A DNA stretch of 64,000 bases from Planctomycetaceae bacterium (GTDB lineage: Bacteria; Planctomycetota; Planctomycetia; Pirellulales; Pirellulaceae), in the NCBI GenBank assembly GCA_002862205.1, contig PKCN01000199.1:21658-85657 (forward strand), read 5' to 3'. A program made the position numbers and the translations under genes. A model generated the notes under the pieces. That model did no database searches. It worked only from the letters and a program-made list of their open reading frames with translations, and was not told the DNA's origin. Below, one piece after another: positions 9,609 through 18,029 of the stretch (the first letter of the stretch is position 1; each line of letters begins with the position of its first letter).

Positions 9609-10832
9609 ATGAAATATGTAATTGTGATTCCGGATGGTTGTGCCGATGAACCGATCGACGCGCTTGATGGAAAGACACCTCTGGAAACTGCGCGGATGCC
9701 AGCCACCGATGCTCTTGCCAAAGCAGGGGCTTTGGCTTTGGCAAATAACACACCCCGGCATTTACCGGCGGGCAGTGAGGTCGCAAATCTGTGTCTGCTT
9801 GGCTACGACCCTGATGTTTACTTCACTGGGCGGGCTCCGTTGGAAGCTGCTGCCCAGGGAATCACACTGGGCCCCAATGACTGGGCTGTGCGCTGCAATC
9901 TGGTGACCGTGGAAGATCAGGTAATGGTCGATTTCACTGCGGATCACATCACGACGGATGAGGCGAAGGAATTACTGGAATCGGCGCAGGCAGGTTTATT
10001 GGCAGATGATCCTGATGGAGGTCGTTTTGAATTTGTTCCTGGTGTGAGTTACCGGAACCTGTTGGTTTACCGAGGTAAACCGGGGACGCCTCCACCATTT
10101 TCACGTGACACCCGAACACGGGCACCACATGATTTAACCGATCTTTCGGTAACCGATGAGTTTCCGCGTGGTCCCGGCAGTGATTTACTGGTGCGACTGA
10201 TGAGTGGTTCGGTGGAATTGTTTGCCAGCCATCCGATCAATCAGGCTCGTGTTGCCGCCGGTAAGAAACCAGCCACCAACCTTTGGCTGTGGGGATTGGG
10301 CGGCGCTCCAAATTTGCCATCGTTCCATGAACGTTATGCGGTCAACGGTGTCATGATCACTGCGGTCGATTTATTGCGGGGAATTGCGGCTCTGGCCGGT
10401 TGGCCAAGAATCGAGGTAGAGGGTGCGACCGGGTATCTTGATACTGACTACGCAGCCAAGGGTAGAGCAGCGGTATTGGCTTTGAATGAGTACGACGTGG
10501 TCTGTGTTCATATTGAAGCGCCCGACGAAGCATCCCATGAGGGACGTCATGATGCAAAAATCGAGGCTTTGGAGCAGATTGACCAGCACATCGTTGCCCC
10601 GTTGGCAGAAGCGCTTGAGCAGCACGGTGACTATCGCATCCTGATTACACCGGATCATCCGACACCATGTGGCACCAAAAAACATAGTCATGGCATGGTT
10701 CCACTGGTAATAGCCGGTGCTGGCGTACAAGCTGATGAGCAGACCCGTTACGACGAAGTGGCCGCCGAGGCGAGTGGCCGCAGGTTCGATCGGGGCTGGG
10801 ACTTGATGGACGAGTTTATCCAGACGAGTTGA
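9609..10832 (+). CDS. ApgM-type phosphoglycerate mutase family protein, candidate homoserine kinase
   Basis: The 407-residue protein is a member of the alkaline phosphatase superfamily, of the archaeal cofactor-independent phosphoglycerate mutase type. Visible motifs are PDGCADEP near the start, the nucleophile region GSEVANLCLLGYDP, SHEGRHDAKIEALEQID, and the metal-binding TPDHPTPCG and KKHSHGMVPL. A bacterial subfamily of ApgM (TIGR02535) has been proposed to be homoserine kinase from its link to threonine genes. The next gene is aspartate kinase, about 200 bp downstream, which favours that role. The in-frame ATG at 9582 gives a start nine residues longer. Confidence 0.85.
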   Translation: MKYVIVIPDGCADEPIDALDGKTPLETARMPATDALAKAGALALANNTPRHLPAGSEVANLCLLGYDPDVYFTGRAPLEAAAQGITLGPNDWAVRCNLVTVEDQVMVDFTADHITTDEAKELLESAQAGLLADDPDGGRFEFVPGVSYRNLLVYRGKPGTPPPFSRDTRTRAPHDLTDLSVTDEFPRGPGSDLLVRLMSGSVELFASHPINQARVAAGKKPATNLWLWGLGGAPNLPSFHERYAVNGVMITAVDLLRGIAALAGWPRIEVEGATGYLDTDYAAKGRAAVLALNEYDVVCVHIEAPDEASHEGRHDAKIEALEQIDQHIVAPLAEALEQHGDYRILITPDHPTPCGTKKHSHGMVPLVIAGAGVQADEQTRYDEVAAEASGRRFDRGWDLMDEFIQTS

Positions 10833-11028
10833 TTTCATTGATGGTGTCACCAGCCTAGTGTGGGGGACACCAGATAACTTGACAGTTGCCAGGATTCAAG
10901 TGACTGCACTGTTGAGAACGCTGAACTGCTGTCCGGCATTTGGGTGGCATTGAGGAATGATTCGGCACCACGCACTTGATCGTTGTTCCTTTTCCGATTT
11001 ACCACTGGATTACAGTAGCTGAAGTCTC

Positions 11029-12816
11029 ATGTCTTTGATCGTTCAAAAGTTTGGTGGCACAAGTGTTGCGGACGTCGAGAAGATTCAGGCCGCGGCCCGA
11101 AAGGCGATTCGCGCCCAAAGGCAGGGGCACCGTGTCGTCATGGTGGTTAGCGCCATGGGAAAAAACACCGATGCCCTCCTTGGACTGGCGGGTGAAATCA
11201 GCGAGCAACCACCCGCTCGGGAAATGGACATGTTGCTCAGTACAGGCGAGCAGGTCAGTGTCGCGTTGGTTGCCATGGCCATTCACTCGCTCGGAGCCAA
11301 AGCGGTCAGTCTGACCGGTGGGCAGATTGGAATGAAGACTGACAACAGTTTCAGCAAGGCCCGAATCCAGTCGATTTCAACGGAGCGGATTGAGGGACTG
11401 TTGGATGGTGGCAATATTGTCGTCGCTGCAGGTTTTCAAGGGATTGATGACGACTTGAATATCACCACGCTTGGTCGCGGTGGCAGTGATACCACTGCTG
11501 TCGCACTTGCTGCCGTGTTGGGAGCGGATGCCTGTGAGATCTACACGGATGTCGATGGTGTCTATACCACCGACCCCCGGTTGTTGCCGGAAGCCCGGCG
11601 AGTCGATGTGATCAGCTACGACGAAATGCTGGAACTTGCGAGCCTGGGTGCAGGCGTGATGCACAGTCGATCCATCGAGTTTGCCAAGAAGTTTGGTGTG
11701 CCGATCCATGTGAGGAGCAGTTTTTCGGATACCGAGGGCACCATGATTGTTGCCGAGGCGGAATCACAAACGCAGCCCGTGAGCGGAGCGGCAATGACTC
11801 CTGATGAGGCTCGGGTGACTGTGCTTGGTGTTCCTGATGTACCCGGAAAAAGTCAGCAAATTTTCTCTGCCATTGCTGCGTGTAAAATCGCTGTCGATAT
11901 GGTTGTCCAGAATGTTGGAAAAAAAGGACGCGCGAACGTCTCGTTTACCGTTCCCAGCGAGGAATTGGGGGCGACGCTTGCCGCGGTCGAGTCTGTCATG
12001 AAGGCGGTCGGGGCAGATGCGATCACGCATGATGATCAAGTCTCGAAAGTTTCGGTGGTTGGTTCCAATATGGCAACGCAAACCAGCGTCGCTTCTCGAA
12101 TGTTCCGTGCACTCGCCAATGCAGGGGTTAACATTTACATGATCACGACCAGTGAAATCAAAATCTCAACGCTTGTCCCAAAATCACAGGCAGCTCTGGC
12201 TTTGAGGGCCGTCCATGAGGTGTTCGATCTGCACCAACGTCCGCAGGATTCCCAGTCTTGGAGTGAAATCAAGGAAGTTCGCGGTGATAAAGCTGATGTC
12301 GATGCGCTGGTCAGCCGGCTCAGAGATGATGCTCTGGAAGCACTCACGCTGACGGGGATTTCCATCACTGAAAAACAGGCTCGTGTGACGTTGCATGGCG
12401 TGCCAGACGAGCCCGGAGTCGCTGCCGATATGTTTGAGACGATTGGTAAAGCAGGGATCTTTATCGATATGATCGTGCAGGGTTACGATGGAGATGATGG
12501 GTCAACAAGCGTCAGTTTTACCGTCGACGACACTGCCTTGCAGGCCAGTTTGGATGTCGCTCGGGCCATCCTTGCAAAACACGGGATGCGAGATGTTCAA
12601 GGTGGCAGCGAGATTGCAAAGGTTACCGTCAGCGGCATTGGACTGCGAAGCCATACCCACGTGGCAACAATGTTGTTTCAACAGTTGGCTGAGGATGCGA
12701 TCAACGTCGAAATGATCAATACCAGTGAGTTGCAAGTGAACGCTGTCATCGATGCGAAACGTGCGGTTGATGCAGCGGAAGACTTGAAAAGGGCATTCGC
12801 CGAGTCGTTGCTTTGA
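11029..12816 (+). CDS. lysC: Aspartate kinase with four ACT domains
   Basis: The enzyme phosphorylates aspartate, the first step to Lys, Thr, Met and Ile. The kinase domain covers residues ~1-245 (KFGGTSV at 7-13, GRGGSDTTA, EIYTDVDGVYTTDPR). Two tandem pairs of ACT domains follow, at ~265-405 (VLGVPDVPGKSQQIF; MATQTSVASRMFRALA) and ~450-590 (LHGVPDEPGVAADMF; LRSHTHVATMLFQQLA). The total of 595 residues exceeds the usual ~410 and matches the four-ACT form known from cyanobacteria. Feedback control by Lys and/or Thr is expected. It follows the putative homoserine kinase; I see no recognisable lysine riboswitch in the 196-bp spacer. Confidence 0.96.
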   Translation: MSLIVQKFGGTSVADVEKIQAAARKAIRAQRQGHRVVMVVSAMGKNTDALLGLAGEISEQPPAREMDMLLSTGEQVSVALVAMAIHSLGAKAVSLTGGQIGMKTDNSFSKARIQSISTERIEGLLDGGNIVVAAGFQGIDDDLNITTLGRGGSDTTAVALAAVLGADACEIYTDVDGVYTTDPRLLPEARRVDVISYDEMLELASLGAGVMHSRSIEFAKKFGVPIHVRSSFSDTEGTMIVAEAESQTQPVSGAAMTPDEARVTVLGVPDVPGKSQQIFSAIAACKIAVDMVVQNVGKKGRANVSFTVPSEELGATLAAVESVMKAVGADAITHDDQVSKVSVVGSNMATQTSVASRMFRALANAGVNIYMITTSEIKISTLVPKSQAALALRAVHEVFDLHQRPQDSQSWSEIKEVRGDKADVDALVSRLRDDALEALTLTGISITEKQARVTLHGVPDEPGVAADMFETIGKAGIFIDMIVQGYDGDDGSTSVSFTVDDTALQASLDVARAILAKHGMRDVQGGSEIAKVTVSGIGLRSHTHVATMLFQQLAEDAINVEMINTSELQVNAVIDAKRAVDAAEDLKRAFAESLL

Positions 12817-12885
12817 AGCAGCCCGCCGGATAACTGATTTTTGGTTAAGATGTGGAAATCAAATTCCACTCCCGATCATGAGTTA

Positions 12886-14385
12886 ATGATGCCAATTTTG
12901 ATTCGCCCCGCCGCACTCACGCTGATTCTCTGTCTGGGTGCGTTTCTTTTTGGTACCAATCTGTCCCTGGGAAACCAGAAATCCGATTCAGGTGCGGACC
13001 AGCAAACACTCAATGTGCTGTTCATTATCTCTGATGATCTGACAGCGAACGCGCTTTCCTGTTACGGAAACAAGGTCTGCAAAACTCCAAATATCGATGC
13101 CTTGGCAGCACGAGGGACACGTTTCACTCGTGCCTATTGCCAAGGAACTTATTGTGGCCCCAGTCGCGCATCGTTCATGTCTGGTTATTACCCTCATGCC
13201 ACTGGGGTCCTCGGTTACAAAAATCCACGTCCACAAATTGGCGATCGAGCGATGTGGTCCGAGCATTTTAAAAACAACGGGTACTATGCGGCGAGAGTCA
13301 GCAAGATTTTTCACATGGGAGTGCCCGGCGGTGTGCTACAAGGTGGGGATGGTCGTGACCATGACCGCGGGAACGGAGCCGACGATGCGCGTTCATGGAC
13401 GGAAAGGTTCAACAGTTTGGGCCCTGAATGGAAGGCGCCTGGTGATGGCGAGACACTCGAAGGAAATCCGGATGGAAAACGCCCCGTGGTTGGAGGCAAT
13501 ACGTTTGTGGTGGTTGAGGCGGAGGGTGATGATCTGGTTCATTCCGATGGGATGACGTCAGCAAAAGCTGTGGAACTGTTACAGCAACGCGGCAACAAGC
13601 CGTTTTGGTTGGGGGTGGGCTTTGTGCGTCCGCATGTTCCGTTCGTCTCACCACGAAAGTACTACAAACCGTTTTTGCCCTACTCGTCGATGACGCTACC
13701 TGAAAAGCGTTCTGGTGACTGGGAGGACATTCCCAAAGCAGGCATCAATTACAAAACCAGCGTCAATATGAAGATGGATATCCGGAGGCAAAAGAAAGCT
13801 GTTGGTGGCTATTATGCCTCGGTTGCATTCATGGATGCCCAAGTCGGTAAGGTGCTTCACAAACTTGATCAACAGGGTCTCAGGGATAACACCATTGTCA
13901 TTTTTACCAGCGACCATGGTTATCATCTGGGAGAGCATGATTTCTGGGCCAAGGTATCACTCAGGGATGAGTCTGCTGGTGTGCCGCTGATCATTTCGGT
14001 GCCCGGGAAAAAACCGGCGGTTTGTGATAGCCTTGTAGAACTTTTGGATCTTTACCCGACCATTTCCAAACTGTGCGGTTTACCCGTTCAGGAACGACTC
14101 CAGGGCAAGGATATTTCAGCCATGCTCGATGATCCGACTGTTGAGGTTCGTGATGCCGCCTTCAGCGTTGCGCCAATGAGAAAAGGATTCCTGTTACGGG
14201 AAGAACGTTGGGCTTTCATTCAGTATGGTGAAGACGCTTCTCGTGGGATTGAGTTGTTTGATACCGTGGCTGATCCATTGCAATTTGAAAATCTTGCTGA
14301 GTCGAAAAAACATCAAGCGGTGGTAGACAGGATGCGGACGAAAATGGCGGCGAAACTTGCGGAAGTTCGAGCGAATGATTTGTAG
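12886..14385 (+). CDS. Secreted sulfatase, iduronate-2-sulfatase-like
   Basis: The 499-residue protein has an N-terminal signal peptide (ILIRPAALTLILCLGAFLFG). It then shows the sulfatase fold: metal-binding ISDDLTANALSCYG, the active-site motif CGPSR with the Cys to be converted to formylglycine at residue 90, HMGVPGG, GVGFVRPHVPF and FTSDHGYHLGEHDFWAK. The order and the DHGYHLGEH signature match iduronate-2-sulfatase-type enzymes acting on sulfated polysaccharides. A second ATG at 12889 is equally possible. Sulfatases are strongly expanded in marine planctomycetes. Confidence 0.93.
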   Translation: MMPILIRPAALTLILCLGAFLFGTNLSLGNQKSDSGADQQTLNVLFIISDDLTANALSCYGNKVCKTPNIDALAARGTRFTRAYCQGTYCGPSRASFMSGYYPHATGVLGYKNPRPQIGDRAMWSEHFKNNGYYAARVSKIFHMGVPGGVLQGGDGRDHDRGNGADDARSWTERFNSLGPEWKAPGDGETLEGNPDGKRPVVGGNTFVVVEAEGDDLVHSDGMTSAKAVELLQQRGNKPFWLGVGFVRPHVPFVSPRKYYKPFLPYSSMTLPEKRSGDWEDIPKAGINYKTSVNMKMDIRRQKKAVGGYYASVAFMDAQVGKVLHKLDQQGLRDNTIVIFTSDHGYHLGEHDFWAKVSLRDESAGVPLIISVPGKKPAVCDSLVELLDLYPTISKLCGLPVQERLQGKDISAMLDDPTVEVRDAAFSVAPMRKGFLLREERWAFIQYGEDASRGIELFDTVADPLQFENLAESKKHQAVVDRMRTKMAAKLAEVRANDL

Positions 14386-14505
14386 AAGCTGAGCAATGAC
14401 TGGGGTTTGCAGTAATCATTGTCGAGTCGACTCGAGGTTACTTTCTTGTTTGCCAACCATCCAAACGTGGGCATGTTGAGTTGGGTGGGTAGGGCACTTG
14501 TTGGG

Positions 14506-14552
14506 GAGGCGGTCTGCTTGTCTTCATGAGGCGGTCTGCTTGTCTTCATGAG
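14506..14552. repeat. 22-bp tandem duplication
   Basis: GAGGCGGTCTGCTTGTCTTCAT is present twice in direct succession (14506-14527, 14528-14549), downstream of the sulfatase gene. Confidence 0.95.
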
Positions 14553-14615
14553 CTTTTGAGTGACTTGGGGTCATCCTTGTCGAAGGACTTTGCTAAAGTG
14601 ACCGTGTGACGTTCA

Positions 14616-14651
14616 TTCACCTCCTGCCAATTGTTTACCTCCTGCCAATTT
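14616..14651. repeat. 18-bp tandem duplication just before ftr
   Basis: TTCACCTCCTGCCAATTG is followed by TTTACCTCCTGCCAATTT, ending 18 bases before the ftr start codon. Each unit contains CCTCC, an anti-Shine-Dalgarno-like string; whether it affects translation is unknown. Confidence 0.93.
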
Positions 14652-14668
14652 ACCGATCAGAGCATTTC

Positions 14669-15580
14669 ATGACGGATCAAGTTACGATTGATGATACGTT
14701 TGCTGAAGCATTTCCGATGCGCGGCACGCGTTTGATCATCACTGCGGCGGATGCCGAGTTGGCGGAGATTGCTGCGGGAGAATTTTGCGGCAATGCATCC
14801 AGCGTGATTGGATGTGACGCAGAGGCGGGGGTTGAGTGTGTGGTGCCCAGCGATAAAACCATCGATGGTCGGCCCGGAGTTGCGGTGCTGGCTTTTGCTT
14901 TTGATCGGGAATCATTGGAAAAAGCAGTCACTGCCCGCGTCGGTCAAAATGTGCTGACCTGTCCCACCACTGCTTGTTACGCTGGGTTGCAAAGTGATTT
15001 GAAGAAAGATCGAATCAAGGTCGGATCGCAGTTGCGTTTCTTTGGCGACGGTTATCAGTTCTCAAAGAAACTGGAGAATCGGCGATTCTGGCGGGTCCCC
15101 GTGATGGACGGTGAATTTCTGTGTGAAGATGTGGTTGGCACGGTCAAAGGCATTGGAGGAGGCAACTTGCTCGTGTGCGGGCAGTCACAGCGAGAGACAT
15201 TGGCAGCCGTCCGGGCAGCCGTCGCTGCCATCCAGAGGCTGCCTGACGTGATCATGCCTTTTCCTTCTGGGATTGTTCGCAGCGGTTCCAAAGTCGGGTC
15301 CAAGTACAAACCGCTCAAAGCAAGTACGAATGACAAATGGTGCCCATCATTGCGAGGCCAAACCGAAACAGCACTGCGGGATGGAGAGCAAGCCGTCTAT
15401 GAAATTGTGATCGATGGCTTGTCCGAGCAGGCGGTTACTGACGCGATGGCTGCCGGGCTTCAAGCTGCCGCTAAAGCACCGGGAGTGATGCGGATCTCCG
15501 CCGGAAATTATGGCGGCAAACTCGGACCACATCATTTTCATTTGCATCGGTTGGAAACGGGATCCCTTGCGTCCCGTTGA
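14669..15580 (+). CDS. fhcD: Formylmethanofuran:tetrahydromethanopterin formyltransferase
   Basis: The 303-residue enzyme moves the formyl group between (methano)furan and tetrahydromethanopterin in C1 metabolism. It resembles archaeal Ftr and bacterial FhcD along its whole length: MRGTRLIITA at the N-terminus, CPTTACYAG, LRFFGDGYQFSK, GIGGGNLLVCGQS, FPSGIVRSGSKVGSKYK and SAGNYGGKLGPHHFHL at the C-terminus. The ATG at 14669 opens the homologous sequence. It leads the fhc cluster; in Methylorubrum the homologue is part of the Fhc complex. The stop codon lies within a 17-bp direct duplication (15572-15605). Confidence 0.96.
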   Translation: MTDQVTIDDTFAEAFPMRGTRLIITAADAELAEIAAGEFCGNASSVIGCDAEAGVECVVPSDKTIDGRPGVAVLAFAFDRESLEKAVTARVGQNVLTCPTTACYAGLQSDLKKDRIKVGSQLRFFGDGYQFSKKLENRRFWRVPVMDGEFLCEDVVGTVKGIGGGNLLVCGQSQRETLAAVRAAVAAIQRLPDVIMPFPSGIVRSGSKVGSKYKPLKASTNDKWCPSLRGQTETALRDGEQAVYEIVIDGLSEQAVTDAMAAGLQAAAKAPGVMRISAGNYGGKLGPHHFHLHRLETGSLASR

Positions 15581-15605
15581 CTGGTAGATCCCGTTGGCTG
15601 GGACA
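15572..15605. repeat. 17-bp imperfect duplication spanning the fhcD stop
   Basis: TCCCGTTGACTGGTAGA (with the fhcD TGA inside) is followed by TCCCGTTGGCTGGGACA. Confidence 0.8.
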
Positions 15606-15636
15606 GCTCATGCCTGTGGAACCACTCAACCCGCTG

Positions 15637-15673
15637 GGTGAGGGATGCCGGTGAGGGATTCTGGTGAGTGATC
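15637..15673. repeat. 13-bp degenerate tandem repeat, about 2.8 copies
   Basis: GGTGAGGGATGCC, GGTGAGGGATTCT and GGTGAGTGATC follow one another between fhcD and the fwdD-like gene. Confidence 0.8.
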
Positions 15674-15880
15674 AGGGGCAGGGAGGGTTCCTGGCAGCGA
15701 CCAGCGTGCGGCATACGTGCAAAAAATCGCGTCTTTTCTACAAGACGAGTAGGTGCGGTCAGATCATACTGGGATACAACAGGGACGGGTTAGATTGAAT
15801 GGGGCACGATTAGCATTGCGGCAAAATCAGCCCCTTCTTTAAACTGACTTGCCCCGACCATCACCGTGAACGAGCCTGAA

Positions 15881-16246
15881 ATGTCTGCAAAACGCTACCT
15901 GTTGAACCCCATGCGTACGGCCAAACAGGGCGTCCAGGTGAATGTGGGCAAAGAAGGTGATGAGTACATTGAAATCACGACCACTTTGTCGATTCATCCA
16001 GATGATATGGCCGAAATTGGTGTATCTGATGGAGATCGGGTTCTGGTCAAAACCGAGTTTGGTGAGGCTGAATTCGGGTGTCAGACCGCAAAGGTTCCTG
16101 AGGGCATGATTTTTGTTCCCTACGGTCCGCCCACTTGCCAGCTGATGGATGGCGGGACGGATGGCACGGGGATGCCAACGAGCAAGGGTTGGGAAGTCGA
16201 AGTGACGCCGGTTGGCGGATCAAAATTTGAAGAGAAAGCAGAGTGA
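15881..16246 (+). CDS. FwdD-like molybdopterin-dinucleotide-binding subunit of formylmethanofuran dehydrogenase
   Basis: The 121-residue protein looks like the molydopterin dinucleotide-binding domain of archaeal FwdD/FmdD: EYIEITTTLSIHPDDMAEIG, SDGDRVLVKTEFGEAEF and a C-terminal PYGPPTCQLMDGGTDGTGMP. In the archaeal complex FwdD and FwdB together bind the tungsto- or molybdo-pterin. Its place two genes before fhcB supports that partnership. The redox-inactive Fhc complex of Methylorubrum is described with four subunits (FhcABCD) and no FwdD, so this gene argues for a cofactor-containing enzyme. A GTG at 15866 is an alternative start. Confidence 0.85.
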   Translation: MSAKRYLLNPMRTAKQGVQVNVGKEGDEYIEITTTLSIHPDDMAEIGVSDGDRVLVKTEFGEAEFGCQTAKVPEGMIFVPYGPPTCQLMDGGTDGTGMPTSKGWEVEVTPVGGSKFEEKAE

Positions 16247-16256
16247 GGCTGGAAAC

Positions 16257-16409
16257 ATGAGTAACAATAGCAATGTCGGCGGTGAGGATTCACCCCATTT
16301 TCAAGTACCTCAAAGTGGGGATGAAGTGGTCGCTTGGCAGGAGGTTGAGGAGGGTCGTTTCATGCCGCAACGTATTCGAGGCAGCTGTAAGGGACGTGCG
16401 CTTGGCTGA
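16257..16409 (+). CDS. Small protein of unknown function in the fhc cluster
   Basis: The 50-residue ORF starts at an ATG preceded by GGCTGGAA and lies 10 bp after the fwdD-like gene, so co-translation is likely. It is hydrophilic with a basic C-terminus (GRFMPQRIRGSCKGRALG). I do not recognise the family. The stop is a TGA. The same frame continues for 35 more codons of strikingly polar sequence (KSSSSDDNQSSVNDD ... EPSQDETQS) before the next TGA, and a 6-bp hairpin lies 16 nt downstream of the first TGA. A C-terminal extension by UGA recoding is possible but speculative. Confidence 0.6.
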   Translation: MSNNSNVGGEDSPHFQVPQSGDEVVAWQEVEEGRFMPQRIRGSCKGRALG

Positions 16410-16571
16410 ACGTTTACCGTTAAATCGTCCAGTTCGGACGACAATCAATCAAGTGTCAACGATGACACGCATGGCAGCAGCCCCAGTGAGCCCTCCCAAG
16501 ATGAAACTCAATCCTGACACTGTGGTGTCGGTGGTCTGTCTGAAACCTTCATTCACTTTGCGGATAATCTG

Positions 16572-17906
16572 ATGGATTTGAAAGTCATTGATAATGCAAC
16601 GTGTACTTTCTGTGGATGCGTGTGTGATGACATTCAGTTACACGCAGATGAAAACCGTATTCACCAGGCCAAGAAAGCGTGCGTGCTTGGCAAGGCATGG
16701 TTCTTGAACCATACGGCTGAGCGAAAGTATCCCGATGCTTTGATCGACGGCAAGGAAGCAACGCTTGATGAGGCGATCGAGGCGGCCGCTGAGCACCTGT
16801 ATCAAGCTGATATGCCGTTGGTGTATGGCATGAGCAACACAACCTGCGAAGCCCAACGCGAGTGCGTGGAAATGGCCGATCACTTGGGGGCTTTGCTGGA
16901 TAGCCATACTTCCTTGTGACATGGTCCAACTGAAATCGCCGCCCAGTTGGGTGGCAAGGTGACATGCACTCTGGGAGAAGTCAAAAACCGCGCTGACTTC
17001 ATTGTGTATTGGGGTGGGAATCCGGCGGAATGTCACCCACGACATTTCACCAAGTACGCCCTGATGCCGAAGAGCCAGTTTCTGCCTCGTGGTCGTAAAG
17101 ATCGTACGATGGTGCTGGTTGATATTCGCGAAACCAAAAGTGTGAAAGCATCCGATGTCTTTTTGCAGGTTCGCCCAGGGAAAGATTTTGAATTGATCAC
17201 CGTGTTGAGGGCGATGATCAAAGATCAGCCGATCAGTGAAGCACAGATTGCCGAGACAGGGCTGAGCGTGGAGCAGTTGCAGGATTTTGTGGCTCGAATG
17301 AAAGCCGCCAGATTTGGTGTCTTTTTCTTTGGCATGGGATTGTCGATGACACGCGGCAAGCACATGAACTCCGCTGCTTTATTGACACTTGCTGCCGAAA
17401 TGAACGCGTTCACCAAGTTTGTCGCCATGCCTATGCGCGGGCATGGCAATGTCACAGGGGCTGACGTGATCATGCGTTGGCAAACGGGATACCCGTTTGG
17501 AATCTCGTTCAACCGAGGCTACCCCCGCTACAACCCGGGTGAGTTCTCGACCGTCGATGTGCTGGTTCGAGGAGATACCGACTGTGCGTTCATCATTGGC
17601 GCTGATCCGGGGGCGACGATGCCAAAGCCGGCCATTGAGCATTTGAAGCGTGTGCCCACCATCGTGCTCGATCCGCATGTGACACACACCAGCAAGATGG
17701 CACGAGTGCACATCACGACCGCTCCAGCCGGTATCTCGGCACCGGGAACAGCGTACCGAATGGACGAGATACCGCTGCCATTGCGTCCCGCACTTGAGTC
17801 GCCCTATCCTAGTGATGAAGAAGTGGTGAGAAGGATCAAAGAGACCATTCTGAAAAAACCTGACTGGATGGGTGAGCGACCTCAAATGCTCACAACACAG
17901 GTTTGA
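16572..17906 (+). CDS. fhcB: Formylmethanofuran dehydrogenase subunit B, predicted selenoprotein (in-frame TGA)
   Basis: Bases 16572-16916 and 16920-17906 are in the same frame, separated only by a TGA at codon 116. Together they give 444 residues, the normal FwdB/FhcB length. The N-terminus has the 4Fe-4S motif CTFCGCVCDD plus a later Cys (KKACVLG). The TGA lies in HTSL-x-HGPTEIA, where Methanothermobacter FwdB has its tungsten ligand Cys118 followed by the catalytic His, and where some methanogens use selenocysteine. Arg289 (MPMRGHGNVTG) fits the catalytic Arg288. A hairpin begins 4 nt after the TGA. I predict selenocysteine at residue 116. Alternatives are a nonsense mutation (two fragments) or a sequencing error. 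Confidence 0.88.
16917..16952 (+). promoter_or_regulatory. Candidate bacterial SECIS element with UGA(Sec) codon
   Basis: The UGA at 16917-16919 is followed after CAUG by the stem CCAACUG (16926-16932) / CAGUUGG (16944-16950), seven perfect pairs, extended by two G-U pairs (16925/16951 and 16924/16952). The apical loop is 11 nt (16933-16943) and contains a G at +19 from the UGA, within the distance reported for SelB-binding bacterial SECIS loops. The bulged U of the E. coli fdhF element is not obvious. Confidence 0.65.
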
Positions 17907-18029
17907 TCACGGTGTGATTTGTAACTTCATTTGGAAGTGAAGATCCAATTTGTGACTCATCATGTAATGCGTCCCCGTGGATGTGTTCCACGTGGTTGGC
18001 AGTCGGAGAACTTGAAAGGTCCAGATCGA

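Noticed and set aside
10833..11028. Lysine riboswitch upstream of lysC
   Set aside because: Only a short GGTGTC/GACACC inverted repeat is visible; no conserved L-box core can be recognised and no terminator follows.
16638..17363. 241-codon open frame antisense to fhcB
   Set aside because: It mirrors the codon pattern of fhcB, has no recognisable domains and covers the TGA region by chance.
16947..17906. Separate downstream gene starting at an ATG inside the fhcB region
   Set aside because: The ATG lies within conserved FwdB sequence, in the same frame as the upstream part, and the segment 16920-16946 encodes the conserved HGPTEIAAQ; one gene with a recoded TGA explains the data better.
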